Shown here piece by piece: positions 45,542 through 53,619 of a DNA stretch of 64,000 nucleotides. The stretch comes from Mesorhizobium sp. Root157. Its GTDB lineage: Bacteria > Pseudomonadota > Alphaproteobacteria > Rhizobiales > Rhizobiaceae. A program made the translations under genes and the position numbers. Each line of letters begins with the position of its first letter. Positions within the stretch are counted from its first letter, which is position 1. The notes under the pieces are model-generated. The model did no database searches. It had not been told where the DNA came from and worked only from the letters and a program-made list of their open reading frames with translations. The stretch lies in the NCBI RefSeq assembly GCF_001427385.1, contig NZ_LMGJ01000012.1, positions 355,462 through 419,461 on the forward strand. Direction: 5' to 3'.

Positions 45542-46342
45542 ATGGCTGAAGACAAGAACGCCGAATATGTGGAAGCGCTGGCGCGTGGGCTTGCGGTCAT
45601 CGAGGCTTTCGATGATCAGAACCCGGAAATGACGCTGACGGAACTGGCGCGCAAGGTCGACATGGCGCCGGCCACCGTGCGGCGCAATCTGCACACGCTT
45701 GAGGCGCTGGGCTTCGTGCGGCGCAACAACAAGCATTTCCTGCTGGCACCCCGGATCCTGACGCTGGGCTCGGCCTATCTCAAGGCGATGCGGGTCGATG
45801 AAACCATCATGCCCGAATTGTTCCGCATCACCGAATTGTTCGGCGACGCGGCCAATGTCGGCGTGCTCGACGGGCCGAACGTGCTCTATATCGCGCATCT
45901 GTCGGAAGCCCGTGCAGCGCGGCGCATGGCAAGCGTCGGTGTGACCTATCCGGCCTATGCGACGTCGATGGGACGGGTGCTGCTGGCCTATCTGCCGGAG
46001 GAAGAGATCGAAGCCTATTTCGACGGCGTCGAGTTGCGTCCGCTCACGGATGTGACGGTCACCGATCCCAAGGCGCTGCGAGCGATGCTCTCCGATGTGC
46101 GCGCCAAGGGCTATTCGATCACGGTGGACCAGCTCGACTATGGCATCACCGCGCTGGCGGTGCCGGTCAAGGACGGCACAGGGCGCGTCGTCGCCGCCAT
46201 CAATACGTCGGGCTATTCCCCGAGATTGAAGCCGGAAGACCTGCTGAGGGACCGGCTGGCTGAAATGCAGGTGGCCGCGTCGCGCGTTTCCAGTCTCCTG
46301 ATGCGCTATCCGGCTTTGCTGCACTCTCTCCTTCCTCACTGA
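45542..46342 (+). CDS. IclR family regulator (PcaR/PobR type)
   Basis: A 266-residue regulator. The N-terminal EYVEALARGLAVIEAFDDQ segment is the hallmark of the pca/pob branch of IclR proteins that control aromatic catabolism. A helix-turn-helix follows (TLTELARKVDMAPATVRRNLHTLEALGFV; key block ATVRRNL), then an IclR effector domain (about 80-255) with YPAYATSMGRVLLAYL and GYSITVDQLDYGITALAVPV. It stands directly before an extradiol-dioxygenase operon and is the probable regulator of module C. Shared palindromes before its own gene and the two downstream operons support this. Confidence 0.93.
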   Translation: MAEDKNAEYVEALARGLAVIEAFDDQNPEMTLTELARKVDMAPATVRRNLHTLEALGFVRRNNKHFLLAPRILTLGSAYLKAMRVDETIMPELFRITELFGDAANVGVLDGPNVLYIAHLSEARAARRMASVGVTYPAYATSMGRVLLAYLPEEEIEAYFDGVELRPLTDVTVTDPKALRAMLSDVRAKGYSITVDQLDYGITALAVPVKDGTGRVVAAINTSGYSPRLKPEDLLRDRLAEMQVAASRVSSLLMRYPALLHSLLPH

Positions 46343-46465
46343 TTTTCTTATCGCCTTTCATCGCGGTGAACCTTCGCGGACCTCCGGTTCCCTGCGGGCC
46401 TGAACCGCCACGCTTGCGGTTTCGCAAAAGTCTCTTGGCGGGGCTTGACAGGTCGTCGTTGTTAT

Positions 46466-46499
46466 AGTCATATTCCGAAATTAAATTCGCCTAACGAAA
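46466..46499. promoter_or_regulatory. Tandem IclR operator before dioxygenase operon
   Basis: The site ATTCG-CCTAA-CGAAA (46485-46499) is preceded, 19 bp centre to centre, by a site with a clear right half only (CGAAA at 46476-46480). A TTGACA (46445-46450), 18 bp from CATATT, could be the promoter. The arrangement is repeated before the ABC operon at 50555. Confidence 0.6.
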
Positions 46500-46561
46500 T
46501 AAACGTGTCGAGAAGATCGAGCGGAAAGCGCGGCCGGCACGGGCAGGGAGGATGATTGGCC

Positions 46562-47140
46562 ATGAGGACGTTGCGCATCGCCGTGCTGGTGGGCAGTGCC
46601 AGGCCTGGTTCGCTGAACCGGAGCCTCGCGGCTGCGATGATGCGCCTCGCGAGTGAGGACCTTTCCTTCGCCGTGCCCCTGATCGACGATCTGCCGCTGT
46701 TCGACCAGGATGTGCTCGCAGCCGGCTTGCCGCCGCAGGTAAGAAGGCTATGGACGGAAATCGACGCCGTGGACGGCGTGCTCATCGTCACCCCGGAGCA
46801 CAACCGTTCGATTACCGCGTTGCTCAAGAACGCCTTGGATTGGCTGTCGCGGCCGGCCGGCGCCAATGCCTGGACAGGCAAGCCGGTGGCGATTGCCGGC
46901 GCATCTGCCGGGCGGCTGGGCACAGTCGCGGCGCAGCAGCATCTGCGCGCGATCCTGGGCTACCTCGACATGCCGACCATGGGTCAGCCGGAGGTTTATC
47001 TCACCCTCACGCCCGGCCTGATCACGCCGGACGGTGAAATCACCGACGCCACCACTAAGGCTTTCCTGCTCGGCTACATGCAGAAATTCCATCGATGGAT
47101 CCGCCATCACGCCAAGGCTGCCGAACCGGCACAAGCCTGA
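46562..47140 (+). CDS. NAD(P)H-dependent FMN reductase
   Basis: A 192-residue flavodoxin-like reductase. VGSARPGSLNRSLA is the FMN phosphate loop, PEHNRSITALLKNALDWLSR the second flavin-binding block, and GASAGRLGTVAAQQHLR the third. Such enzymes supply reduced flavin to two-component monooxygenases or reduce quinones, azo dyes or chromate. No monooxygenase partner is in the window, so quinone reduction is as likely. ATG 46562 is chosen; AGGGAGG lies ten bases upstream, and TTG 46556 is an in-frame alternative. First gene of the dioxygenase operon. Confidence 0.9.
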   Translation: MRTLRIAVLVGSARPGSLNRSLAAAMMRLASEDLSFAVPLIDDLPLFDQDVLAAGLPPQVRRLWTEIDAVDGVLIVTPEHNRSITALLKNALDWLSRPAGANAWTGKPVAIAGASAGRLGTVAAQQHLRAILGYLDMPTMGQPEVYLTLTPGLITPDGEITDATTKAFLLGYMQKFHRWIRHHAKAAEPAQA

Positions 47141-47180
47141 CACCCATGATTCCAGAACTACGCCCTGAAAGAACAGGCCA

Positions 47181-47993
47181 ATGAAAATCGGTAAGCAGGA
47201 CGCTCCCTTCCAGTCCATTTGTACCTCGAACCCCGAGACCATCATCGTGCGGGGGCACGATCTGGTCGAGGATTTGATCGGCTCCATTTCGTTCACGGAG
47301 CATATGTGGTTGCTCGTCACCGGCTCCATGCCGAGCGATGTGCAGCGGCGCGTGCTCGATGCGACGCTGGTGGCGATCGCCGAACACGGCATGGTGCCGA
47401 GCGTGCAAGCCGCCCGCATGACGCTGGCGGCGGCACCCGAAGCCCTGCAAGGGGCCGTGGCCGCTGGCCTGCTCGGCTGCGGTTCGGTCATACTGGGCGC
47501 GTCGGAATCGGCGGGTGTGCTGCTCCAGGAAATCGTCGATGAGCAGGAAGCCTCGCAGACTGGAATCGATGCGGCGGCAGTCACCGTCGTTCGCCGCTAC
47601 CGTGCCGAAAGGCGCGCCATTCCCGGCTTCGGCCATCCGCTGCACAAGGGCAGGGATCCGCGTGCGGAAAAGCTGGTCGCTATCGGCGAAAAGCTGGGCA
47701 CGGCTGGCCGCTATGCGCAGGCGGTGGAGGCGGTCGAGCGCTGTGTGGCCGAGATCGTCGGCAAGCCTTTGATGATGAATGTGTCGGGGGCCATTCCCTG
47801 CGTGCTGCTTGATGCCGGCTTCCCGCTCAAGGCGTTGAAGGGGGTTCCTCTTCTGGCCCGCACCGCAAGCCTCGTCGCGCACTTGATGGAGGAGCAGACG
47901 CGCTCGATCGGCTTCATCCTGTCGCGCGGCGCGGCCGAGGTCATCGCCTATGACGGATTGGCACCAGTGGGCTTCGTTCCGGACGAAAACTGA
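47181..47993 (+). CDS. Citrate-synthase-fold protein, citryl-CoA-lyase-like
   Basis: A 270-residue, shortened citrate-synthase-family protein. It keeps both active-site histidines, H69 (EHGMVPSVQAARM) and H152 (PGFGHPLHKGRDPRA). The residue matching the catalytic Asp (usually NVDG in citryl-CoA lyases, NVDFYSG in synthases) is Ser (S202 in MNVSGAIPCVLLD). Such proteins cleave or form citryl-CoA-like thioesters, or may act on CoA esters of ring-cleavage products. With the CoA-transferase gene 18 bp downstream, an aldol-type cleavage of a branched CoA ester is plausible. Missing Asp makes the chemistry uncertain. Confidence 0.85.
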   Translation: MKIGKQDAPFQSICTSNPETIIVRGHDLVEDLIGSISFTEHMWLLVTGSMPSDVQRRVLDATLVAIAEHGMVPSVQAARMTLAAAPEALQGAVAAGLLGCGSVILGASESAGVLLQEIVDEQEASQTGIDAAAVTVVRRYRAERRAIPGFGHPLHKGRDPRAEKLVAIGEKLGTAGRYAQAVEAVERCVAEIVGKPLMMNVSGAIPCVLLDAGFPLKALKGVPLLARTASLVAHLMEEQTRSIGFILSRGAAEVIAYDGLAPVGFVPDEN

Positions 47994-48011
47994 CAAGAGA
48001 CAAGGCAAATC

Positions 48012-49202
48012 ATGACACGGGTATTGGACGGAATCCGCATTGTCGAACAAGGCACCTTCATCACCGGGCCGTGTGCCGCGATGATGCTGGCCGACCTCGG
48101 GGCGGATGTCATCAAGATCGAAGCCAAGGGCAAGGGCGATCCCTATCGCAGCTTCAAGACCGGTTTCTACAGCGCCCACTTCCAGGCCTACAACCGCAAC
48201 AAGCGCGCCATCGGGCTCGACCTGAAGAATCTGGCGGACCGCGACGTCTTCTATGCGCTGATCGCCCAGTCGGATGTCTATATCCAGAATTTCCGTCCGG
48301 GCGTGGCGGCGCGGTTCGGCGCGGATTTCGAAACGCTGATCAAGATCAATCCAAGGCTGGTCTATTGCTCGATCAGCGGCTTCGGGCCGGACGGACCCTA
48401 TGCGCAACGGCCGGTCTATGATTCCGTCGCGCAGGCGGTCAGCGGTTTCCTGAGCGTAGCCATCGATCCGCAGCAGCCGCGTTTTATCGGGCCGGCCCTT
48501 GCCGATGCCATCACCGGTCTTTATGCCTCGCTCGGCATTTCGGCTGCTCTCCTGCAGCAGGCGAGAACGGGCAAGGGCAAGCGGATCGACATATCCATGC
48601 TGGAAGCCATGATGCACTTTGCCGTCGAGCCGTTCATGGGCTATTTCGCGCTCGGCGAGGAACCGAGCGGCACCGATCGACCGCGCCTTGCCCAAGCCTA
48701 CATCATGCGCTGCAAGGACAAGAAGCTGTTCGCCTTCCATTTGTCGTCCATCGACAAGTTCTGGGATGCCTTGGTGGAAGCGGTCGGGGCGCAGCACCTG
48801 AACGACGATCCTCGCTTTTCCACGCGGCTTTCCCGCATCGACAATTACGACGCCCTGAACGCGGCGCTCAATGCGATCTTCGCCACCCGCAACCGGAGCG
48901 AATGGAACGAGCGCTTCTCCGCTTTCGACGTGCCCTTCGCGCCGATCAATTCGATTGCCGACGTGATCGACGATCCGCAGGCCAGGCACATGGGCGTGAT
49001 CGTGCCCGTGGCGGGCCGGATCGAGGGCGCGCAGCATTCGGTACGGCCGGCTCATTCATTCGACGGCGAGCGCGCCAGCGAGGTGACTGCCGCTCCCTTG
49101 ATCGACCAGCATGGCGCGGCGATACGGGCAGCATTGGCGCGTGCGCCAGCAGCCTGGCCGCTACGGGAAGCAGACACGGTGCCCGCGGCCCAACCGGCAT
49201 AG
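48012..49202 (+). CDS. Family III CoA transferase (CaiB/BaiF)
   Basis: A 396-residue CoA transferase. LDGIRIVEQGTFITGP and DLGADVIKIE form the N-terminal CoA-binding fold, NRNKRAIGLDLKN and ENF-like QNFRPGVAARFG follow, and the catalytic Asp is D165 in PALADAITGLYAS. It would activate an organic acid by CoA exchange, most simply the ring-cleavage product of the dioxygenase encoded next, or the substrate of the citrate-synthase-fold protein before it. The ribosome site of the next gene begins 21 bp after its stop. Confidence 0.92.
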   Translation: MTRVLDGIRIVEQGTFITGPCAAMMLADLGADVIKIEAKGKGDPYRSFKTGFYSAHFQAYNRNKRAIGLDLKNLADRDVFYALIAQSDVYIQNFRPGVAARFGADFETLIKINPRLVYCSISGFGPDGPYAQRPVYDSVAQAVSGFLSVAIDPQQPRFIGPALADAITGLYASLGISAALLQQARTGKGKRIDISMLEAMMHFAVEPFMGYFALGEEPSGTDRPRLAQAYIMRCKDKKLFAFHLSSIDKFWDALVEAVGAQHLNDDPRFSTRLSRIDNYDALNAALNAIFATRNRSEWNERFSAFDVPFAPINSIADVIDDPQARHMGVIVPVAGRIEGAQHSVRPAHSFDGERASEVTAAPLIDQHGAAIRAALARAPAAWPLREADTVPAAQPA

Positions 49203-49236
49203 AAGCCTGGGCCGCCAGCCCTCGGGAGGAGGATTT

Positions 49237-50100
49237 ATGGCAAGACTGACAGCGGTGCTCGCAACCACGCACCATCCGTTCTATCTCAAGGCTACGACGG
49301 CGCCCGTCGAGCAGCAGATTCCGCAGGCGGCCGAGTGGAAGCGCAAGGTCGAGGCCTATCGCGAAACGCTGACCAAGGCGGAGCCGGAGATATTGGTGAT
49401 GGTCGGGGCCGACCATTTCCACCAGTTCTTCCTCGACAACTACCCGCAGTTCCTGATCGGCAAAGCACCGCGCTACGACGCCACCTTCTACAATGAGGAG
49501 CGCGAGTTCGGCATTCCGAAATATGTGCTGGAAGGCCATGAGGAACTGTCGCGCTTCATGCACAAGGGGCTGCTGGATCGTGGTTTCGACTTCGCCTTCT
49601 CCAACGAGCTGAAGCTCGACCATTCCATCATCTGCCCGATCATCACGACGCGCCCCCAGGCCGACCTGCCGGTGGTGCCGATCTATACCAACATCTTCGC
49701 GCCGCCGCTGCCCTCGCCGAAACGCTTCTGGGATCTTGGCCGCGCGATCCGCGAAATCATCGACGAATTTCCCTCCGACAAGCGCATCGCCGCCATCGGC
49801 AGCGGCCACCTGTCGCTGGAACTGGGCGGACCACGCCAGTTCAGGGAGACCGGTCCGGACCCGGAATTCGACCGTCAGGCGATCGAATGGCTGTCCACCG
49901 GCAACATCGACGCCATCCTCGCCAATGTCACCCATGAGAGCATGGCCAAAAGCGGCAATGCCACGCATGGCTTCATGGATCTGATCCTGATGATGGGCAT
50001 CGCCGGGCCCATTCCCGCCGCCTATAGCGACTGCCTCAGCCTTTTTCACACGATGGAAGCCTATCTCACCTGGTATCCGGAAGAAGGAGCGGCGCGATGA
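49237..50100 (+). CDS. Extradiol ring-cleavage dioxygenase, LigB-type catalytic subunit
   Basis: A 287-residue class III extradiol dioxygenase subunit. The N-terminal iron ligand region is ATTHHPFY (H12/H13) and the second ADHFHQFF (H60/H62). The block that carries the catalytic His in LigB (GGxSHQ) reads GSGHLSLELGGP here (H191, with Leu at the usual His), and a late GNATHGFMD segment (H244) may contact iron. Members open catechol-type rings such as protocatechuate or gallate at the 4,5 bond. ATG 49237 follows GGGAGGAGG. It overlaps the small subunit gene by 4 bp. Confidence 0.88.
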   Translation: MARLTAVLATTHHPFYLKATTAPVEQQIPQAAEWKRKVEAYRETLTKAEPEILVMVGADHFHQFFLDNYPQFLIGKAPRYDATFYNEEREFGIPKYVLEGHEELSRFMHKGLLDRGFDFAFSNELKLDHSIICPIITTRPQADLPVVPIYTNIFAPPLPSPKRFWDLGRAIREIIDEFPSDKRIAAIGSGHLSLELGGPRQFRETGPDPEFDRQAIEWLSTGNIDAILANVTHESMAKSGNATHGFMDLILMMGIAGPIPAAYSDCLSLFHTMEAYLTWYPEEGAAR

Positions 50101-50462
50101 GCAGGTATTACGTCAACAAGTTCCTCTTTACGGTCGACCGCGACCCCGACCTGCTGCGCCGCTACAAGGAAAACCCGAAGTCGCTGCTCGCCACATGGGA
50201 GCAGTCGATCGGGCCGCAGTTGAACAGCGTCGAGTTCTCGACGGTCAACAGCTTTACCGATGCCGAGCGCGAAGCTCTCGTCAATCACGACGTGGCCGCC
50301 CTGTTCGAGATGGGCGCGCATTTCTTCCTGTCGCTGACGATCTTCATCGCCATCTACGACGAGGAATGGACGGCAAGGTCCGGGCCGCTTTCGTTCCAGA
50401 AGGATTTCGCCAAGCGCCTCGCACATTGGGAGGGGCGCGACTATCCGCCGGTCGGTGAGTAG
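50097..50462 (+). CDS. LigA-like small subunit of extradiol dioxygenase
   Basis: A 121-residue helical protein of the LigA (protocatechuate 4,5-dioxygenase alpha) family, with YYVNKFLFTVDRDPDLLRRYKENP at the start and the TDAEREALVNHDVAALFEMGAHFFL helix (key residues LVNHDVAAL). In LigAB this subunit caps the active site of LigB. Its ATG overlaps the LigB-like stop (ATGA), in the order B-A, opposite to classical ligAB. Last gene of its operon; a 242 bp gap with operators follows. Confidence 0.9.
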   Translation: MSRYYVNKFLFTVDRDPDLLRRYKENPKSLLATWEQSIGPQLNSVEFSTVNSFTDAEREALVNHDVAALFEMGAHFFLSLTIFIAIYDEEWTARSGPLSFQKDFAKRLAHWEGRDYPPVGE

Positions 50463-50554
50463 TTTTCGCATCATGGGCTCCGCCTCGGATAGGGGTGCTG
50501 GCGCAAAAACCGGACAGGAACCGAATGCCCGATAAAACCGAAAAACCACAAAAT

Positions 50555-50588
50555 GGACGTTTAGCGAAAATATATTCGTTGACCGAAA
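50555..50588. promoter_or_regulatory. Tandem IclR operator before the NitT-type ABC operon
   Basis: ATTCG-TTGAC-CGAAA (50574-50588) lies 19 bp, centre to centre, downstream of GGACG-TTTAG-CGAAA (50555-50569), whose left arm is degenerate. The layout copies that at 46466-46499. TTGACC inside the second site could be a -35 with TACGAT 16 bp further. Confidence 0.6.
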
Positions 50589-50704
50589 AAATGAGAATGC
50601 TACGATGAGTACAATGGGAGGAGATTGTAATCTGTGGCGAAGCGCCTTGCGCGCCATCGCCCCGGCGCGCCTCCTCTTTTGCCAGCGAGAAAGGTAAGAG
50701 ATCG

Positions 50705-51493
50705 ATGGATGGCGCCAGACTTCAGATTTCCGGCCTCTATTGCGGTTACGCCACGCCCGATCGTGGCATCGTGCCGACGCTCGACGGCATCGACCTGTCG
50801 CTGAACCGCAACGAATTCGTTTCGATCATCGGCCCGAGCGGCTGCGGGAAATCGACCCTGTTCAACGTCATTGCCGGTCTCTTGTCGCCGGGCTCCGGCG
50901 AGGTTGCGCTCGACGGCAAGGAGATCGTCGGCAAGCCCGGCCATGTCGCCTACATGATGCAGCGCGACCTGCTTTTGCCGTGGCGAACCGTGCTCGAGAA
51001 TGTCGTGCTGGGACCGGAACTGGCCGGACGGCCGATGGTCGAGGCCCGCAACCGCGCGCTCGCCTTGCTGCGCCGGTTCGGACTGGAAGGCTACGAGAAC
51101 GCCTATCCCTCCGCGCTGTCGGGCGGCATGCGGCAACGCGCGGCGCTGCTGCGCACGGTCCTGTGCGACCGTTCCGTCGTGCTCCTCGACGAACCTTTCG
51201 GGGCGCTCGATGCGCTGACAAGGGCGACGATGCACGAATGGCTGCTCGGCATCCAGCGCGAATTCCAGCAGACGATGATCCTCATCACCCACGATCCGGA
51301 CGAAGCCGTCTATCTGTCGGATCGCGTCTACGTCGCCACGCCGCGGCCGATGCGCTTTGCCGGCATCGTGCCGATCGATCTGGCCTATGACCGCACCAGC
51401 GACGTGACGATGACGCCCGAATTCGCCCACCACAAGCGACAGGTCCTAGGTCTCCTTCGGGGCGACAAGGGCGCGTCCGACGCACTGCACTGA
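50705..51493 (+). CDS. ABC transporter ATP-binding protein, nitrate/sulfonate/taurine type
   Basis: A 262-residue import ATPase of the SsuB/TauB/NitT group. Walker A is GPSGCGKST (43-51), the signature LSGGMRQRAAL, Walker B VVLLDEPFGALD, and the switch His lies in LITHDPDEAVYLSDR, a subgroup-typical block. It starts with ATG 50705 after AGGTAAGAG. It is the first gene of a four-gene transport and hydrolase operon under a candidate IclR operator. Confidence 0.94.
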   Translation: MDGARLQISGLYCGYATPDRGIVPTLDGIDLSLNRNEFVSIIGPSGCGKSTLFNVIAGLLSPGSGEVALDGKEIVGKPGHVAYMMQRDLLLPWRTVLENVVLGPELAGRPMVEARNRALALLRRFGLEGYENAYPSALSGGMRQRAALLRTVLCDRSVVLLDEPFGALDALTRATMHEWLLGIQREFQQTMILITHDPDEAVYLSDRVYVATPRPMRFAGIVPIDLAYDRTSDVTMTPEFAHHKRQVLGLLRGDKGASDALH

Positions 51494-51530
51494 CCACAGG
51501 CCGCAAGCAGACCCACGAGAAGGCAATGCA

Positions 51531-52388
51531 ATGAGTGTTCAAGGAAAACGCCTGCCATCCGGCATCTCGCGCATCGGCGACGCGGCCCTGCCGCTCGCCA
51601 TCATGTTTGCCCTGCTTGTCGTTTGGGAGGCGGCGGTCCACCTGCTGGCCATCAAGTCATACGTCCTGCCTGCGCCGACCGCGATCATCAAGGAACTGGT
51701 CGCCAGCGGACCGACGATCATCCTGCCGCAGCTGAAGGCGACCCTGATCGAGACGCTTGCCGGCTATGGGCTGGCCGTGGCGGTCGCAGCCGTGCTCAGC
51801 ATCCTGATCCTCTATTCCTCGGCGTTCCGCCGTGGCGTGCTGCCGCTCATCATCGCCTCGCAGACGGTGCCGGTCATCACCATGGCGCCGGTGCTGGTCA
51901 TCTGGTTCGGCTACAACAGCTTGCCGCGCATCATCATCACCGCGCTGGTGGCCTTCTTCCCGCTGACCATCAGCACGGTCACCGGGTTGCGCAGCCTCGA
52001 ACCGCAGTTCATCGACTTCTTCCGCTCGCTGAATGCGACGCCCTCGCAGATATTCTTCAAGCTCCGGCTGCCTGTGGCGCTGCCGAACATATTCGCCGGC
52101 CTCAAGGTCGCCACCACGCTCGCCGTGATCGGCGCGACCATCAGCGAATGGGTCGGCGCCAGCCAGGGCATCGGCTATCTGATCGCGCAGGATACGGCGC
52201 AACTGAACACCACCAGGGTGTTCGCCTCACTGACCGTGCTCGGCATTTCCGGCATGGCCCTGTTCGGGCTGGTCGGTCTCGTCGAGCGGTTGAGCATGCC
52301 CTGGATTCACGCACGACCCAGTCTTGCCTGGTTGCGCGGCTTGCGCTCGGGCAGCAGGCCCGATGGGGCGGCTCTCCGCTCCTACTGA
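51531..52388 (+). CDS. ABC transporter permease, SsuC/TauC type
   Basis: A 285-residue permease with six hydrophobic helices and the EAA coupling loop SLNATPSQIFFKLRLPVALPNIF (key residues RLPVALPNI). It pairs with the ATPase encoded 37 bp upstream. A 9-bp hairpin lies in the gap before the binding-protein gene. Confidence 0.93.
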   Translation: MSVQGKRLPSGISRIGDAALPLAIMFALLVVWEAAVHLLAIKSYVLPAPTAIIKELVASGPTIILPQLKATLIETLAGYGLAVAVAAVLSILILYSSAFRRGVLPLIIASQTVPVITMAPVLVIWFGYNSLPRIIITALVAFFPLTISTVTGLRSLEPQFIDFFRSLNATPSQIFFKLRLPVALPNIFAGLKVATTLAVIGATISEWVGASQGIGYLIAQDTAQLNTTRVFASLTVLGISGMALFGLVGLVERLSMPWIHARPSLAWLRGLRSGSRPDGAALRSY

Positions 52389-52395
52389 CAATTCT

Positions 52396-52426
52396 CCGCC
52401 CGGAGCCTTCTTCGTGCCGGGCGGAG
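52396..52426 (+). other. Intercistronic hairpin before binding-protein gene
   Basis: A perfect 9-bp stem (TCCGCCCGG with CCGGGCGGA) and 13-base loop between permease and binding-protein genes, without T-run. It may partly terminate or protect message ends. Confidence 0.55.
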
Positions 52427-52484
52427 GAACCACAGAAAAACATAACAACGACGCTTAAGCGTCCAATTTCAGGGGAAAGACATC

Positions 52485-53507
52485 ATGACCGTCCTGCATC
52501 GAATGAAGCCTCTCGTCTGCGCTGCCGTGGTCGCAATGACCTCTACATTGGCGCTTTCCAGCTCCGCGCTATCCGCCGATCTGACCAAGTTCAGATATGC
52601 GCTGATCGCGAACCCGGGCATCTGGGACGCCGCCGTCATCAATGCGATGGACCGTAATTTCTTCGCCGACGAAGGATTGGAAATCGAGCTGATTTCGCCC
52701 AATTCGCCGGCGGACGGCCTGAAACTCGTCGCATCGGGCGGGGCTGAGCTTGCCACCGCCCACTCGACCGACGTCATCACCGCGCGCAGCAAGGACCTGC
52801 CGGTGGTTTCCATCGGCGCGAACCACCAGACGGGCACGACGGGTGTGCTGGTCCCGGTCGAGACCGGCGTGAAAAGCCTGAAGGACCTGGAGGGTAAGAA
52901 TGTCGGGGTGACCGGCATTCCGTTCAACAAGGTCATGCTCGAGCATAGCCTCAAGACCGCCGGCGCCGACCTTTCCAAGGTCAATATCGTGACCGTCGGC
53001 TTCACCCAGATGCCGCTGCTGCTCTCCAAGCGCATCGACGCGCTGGGTGATGCGATCAGCTGGGACGAGCCGCCCATCTACAACGTCCAGATAAAAAAGC
53101 CGGCCGACGACACGTCGACCTACACTTATTTCACCTTCACCGACTACGGCGTGCCGCGCTTCTACACGTTCGGCCTGGTGGGCGAGGAAGAGGCGCTGAA
53201 GAAGAACCCCGACCTCTACCGCGCCTTCCTGCGCGCCTGGCGCAAGGGTGTGGAATGGATGATCGCCAATCCTGCCGAAGCGGCCGACGGCGTCATCAAG
53301 AAAGTGCCCTCCATAAGCAAGGAGGAAGGCGTGGTTTCCCTCAAGGAAATCGCCAGAATCTCAGTAAGTGCAGAAACGCAATCCAACGGTATCGGCTGGC
53401 AGGATACCGGCGTCTGGGAGAAGCAGGAGAAGTTCATGTTAGAGAACGGTTTGATTTCGACCGACATCGATGTCAGCAAAGCCGTCACGAACGATTACCT
53501 GAAGTAG
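52485..53507 (+). CDS. ABC transporter substrate-binding protein, NMT1/SsuA type
   Basis: A 340-residue periplasmic protein with a Sec signal peptide (about residues 1-29, cleavage after ALSA). The fold follows SsuA/NMT1/THI5 proteins: FRYALIANPGIWDAAVINAMDRNFFADEGLEIELI at the start (key block FFADEGL) and DLEGKNVGVTGIPFNKVMLEHSL in the middle. Ligands of this group include sulfonates, aromatic acids and pyrimidine precursors; phthalate-like or other aromatic acids would fit the nearby dioxygenase. ATG 52485 is used; ATG 52503 is possible. Confidence 0.9.
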   Translation: MTVLHRMKPLVCAAVVAMTSTLALSSSALSADLTKFRYALIANPGIWDAAVINAMDRNFFADEGLEIELISPNSPADGLKLVASGGAELATAHSTDVITARSKDLPVVSIGANHQTGTTGVLVPVETGVKSLKDLEGKNVGVTGIPFNKVMLEHSLKTAGADLSKVNIVTVGFTQMPLLLSKRIDALGDAISWDEPPIYNVQIKKPADDTSTYTYFTFTDYGVPRFYTFGLVGEEEALKKNPDLYRAFLRAWRKGVEWMIANPAEAADGVIKKVPSISKEEGVVSLKEIARISVSAETQSNGIGWQDTGVWEKQEKFMLENGLISTDIDVSKAVTNDYLK

Positions 53508-53535
53508 GCTCCCAGGCCACGGCGCCAGCCGTTTG

Positions 53536-53568
53536 GCACGGTCGGGCAGCTTCGGCTCCCGACCGTGC
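53536..53568 (+). other. Strong hairpin after binding-protein gene
   Basis: A perfect 11-bp stem (GCACGGTCGGG with CCCGACCGTGC) with an 11-base loop, 28 bp after the binding-protein stop and 51 bp before the amidohydrolase ATG. ATTTCC follows, so it may also terminate part of the transcripts. Confidence 0.65.
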
Positions 53569-53619
53569 ATTTCCACCCGCGGCGACCAAGCGCGGGCATT
53601 CATTCATAAGGATCGATCG

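Noticed and set aside
47055..49055. A 666-codon minus-strand frame over the citrate-synthase-like and CoA-transferase genes
   Set aside because: Both plus-strand genes have clear family motifs and operon spacing; the antisense frame has none.
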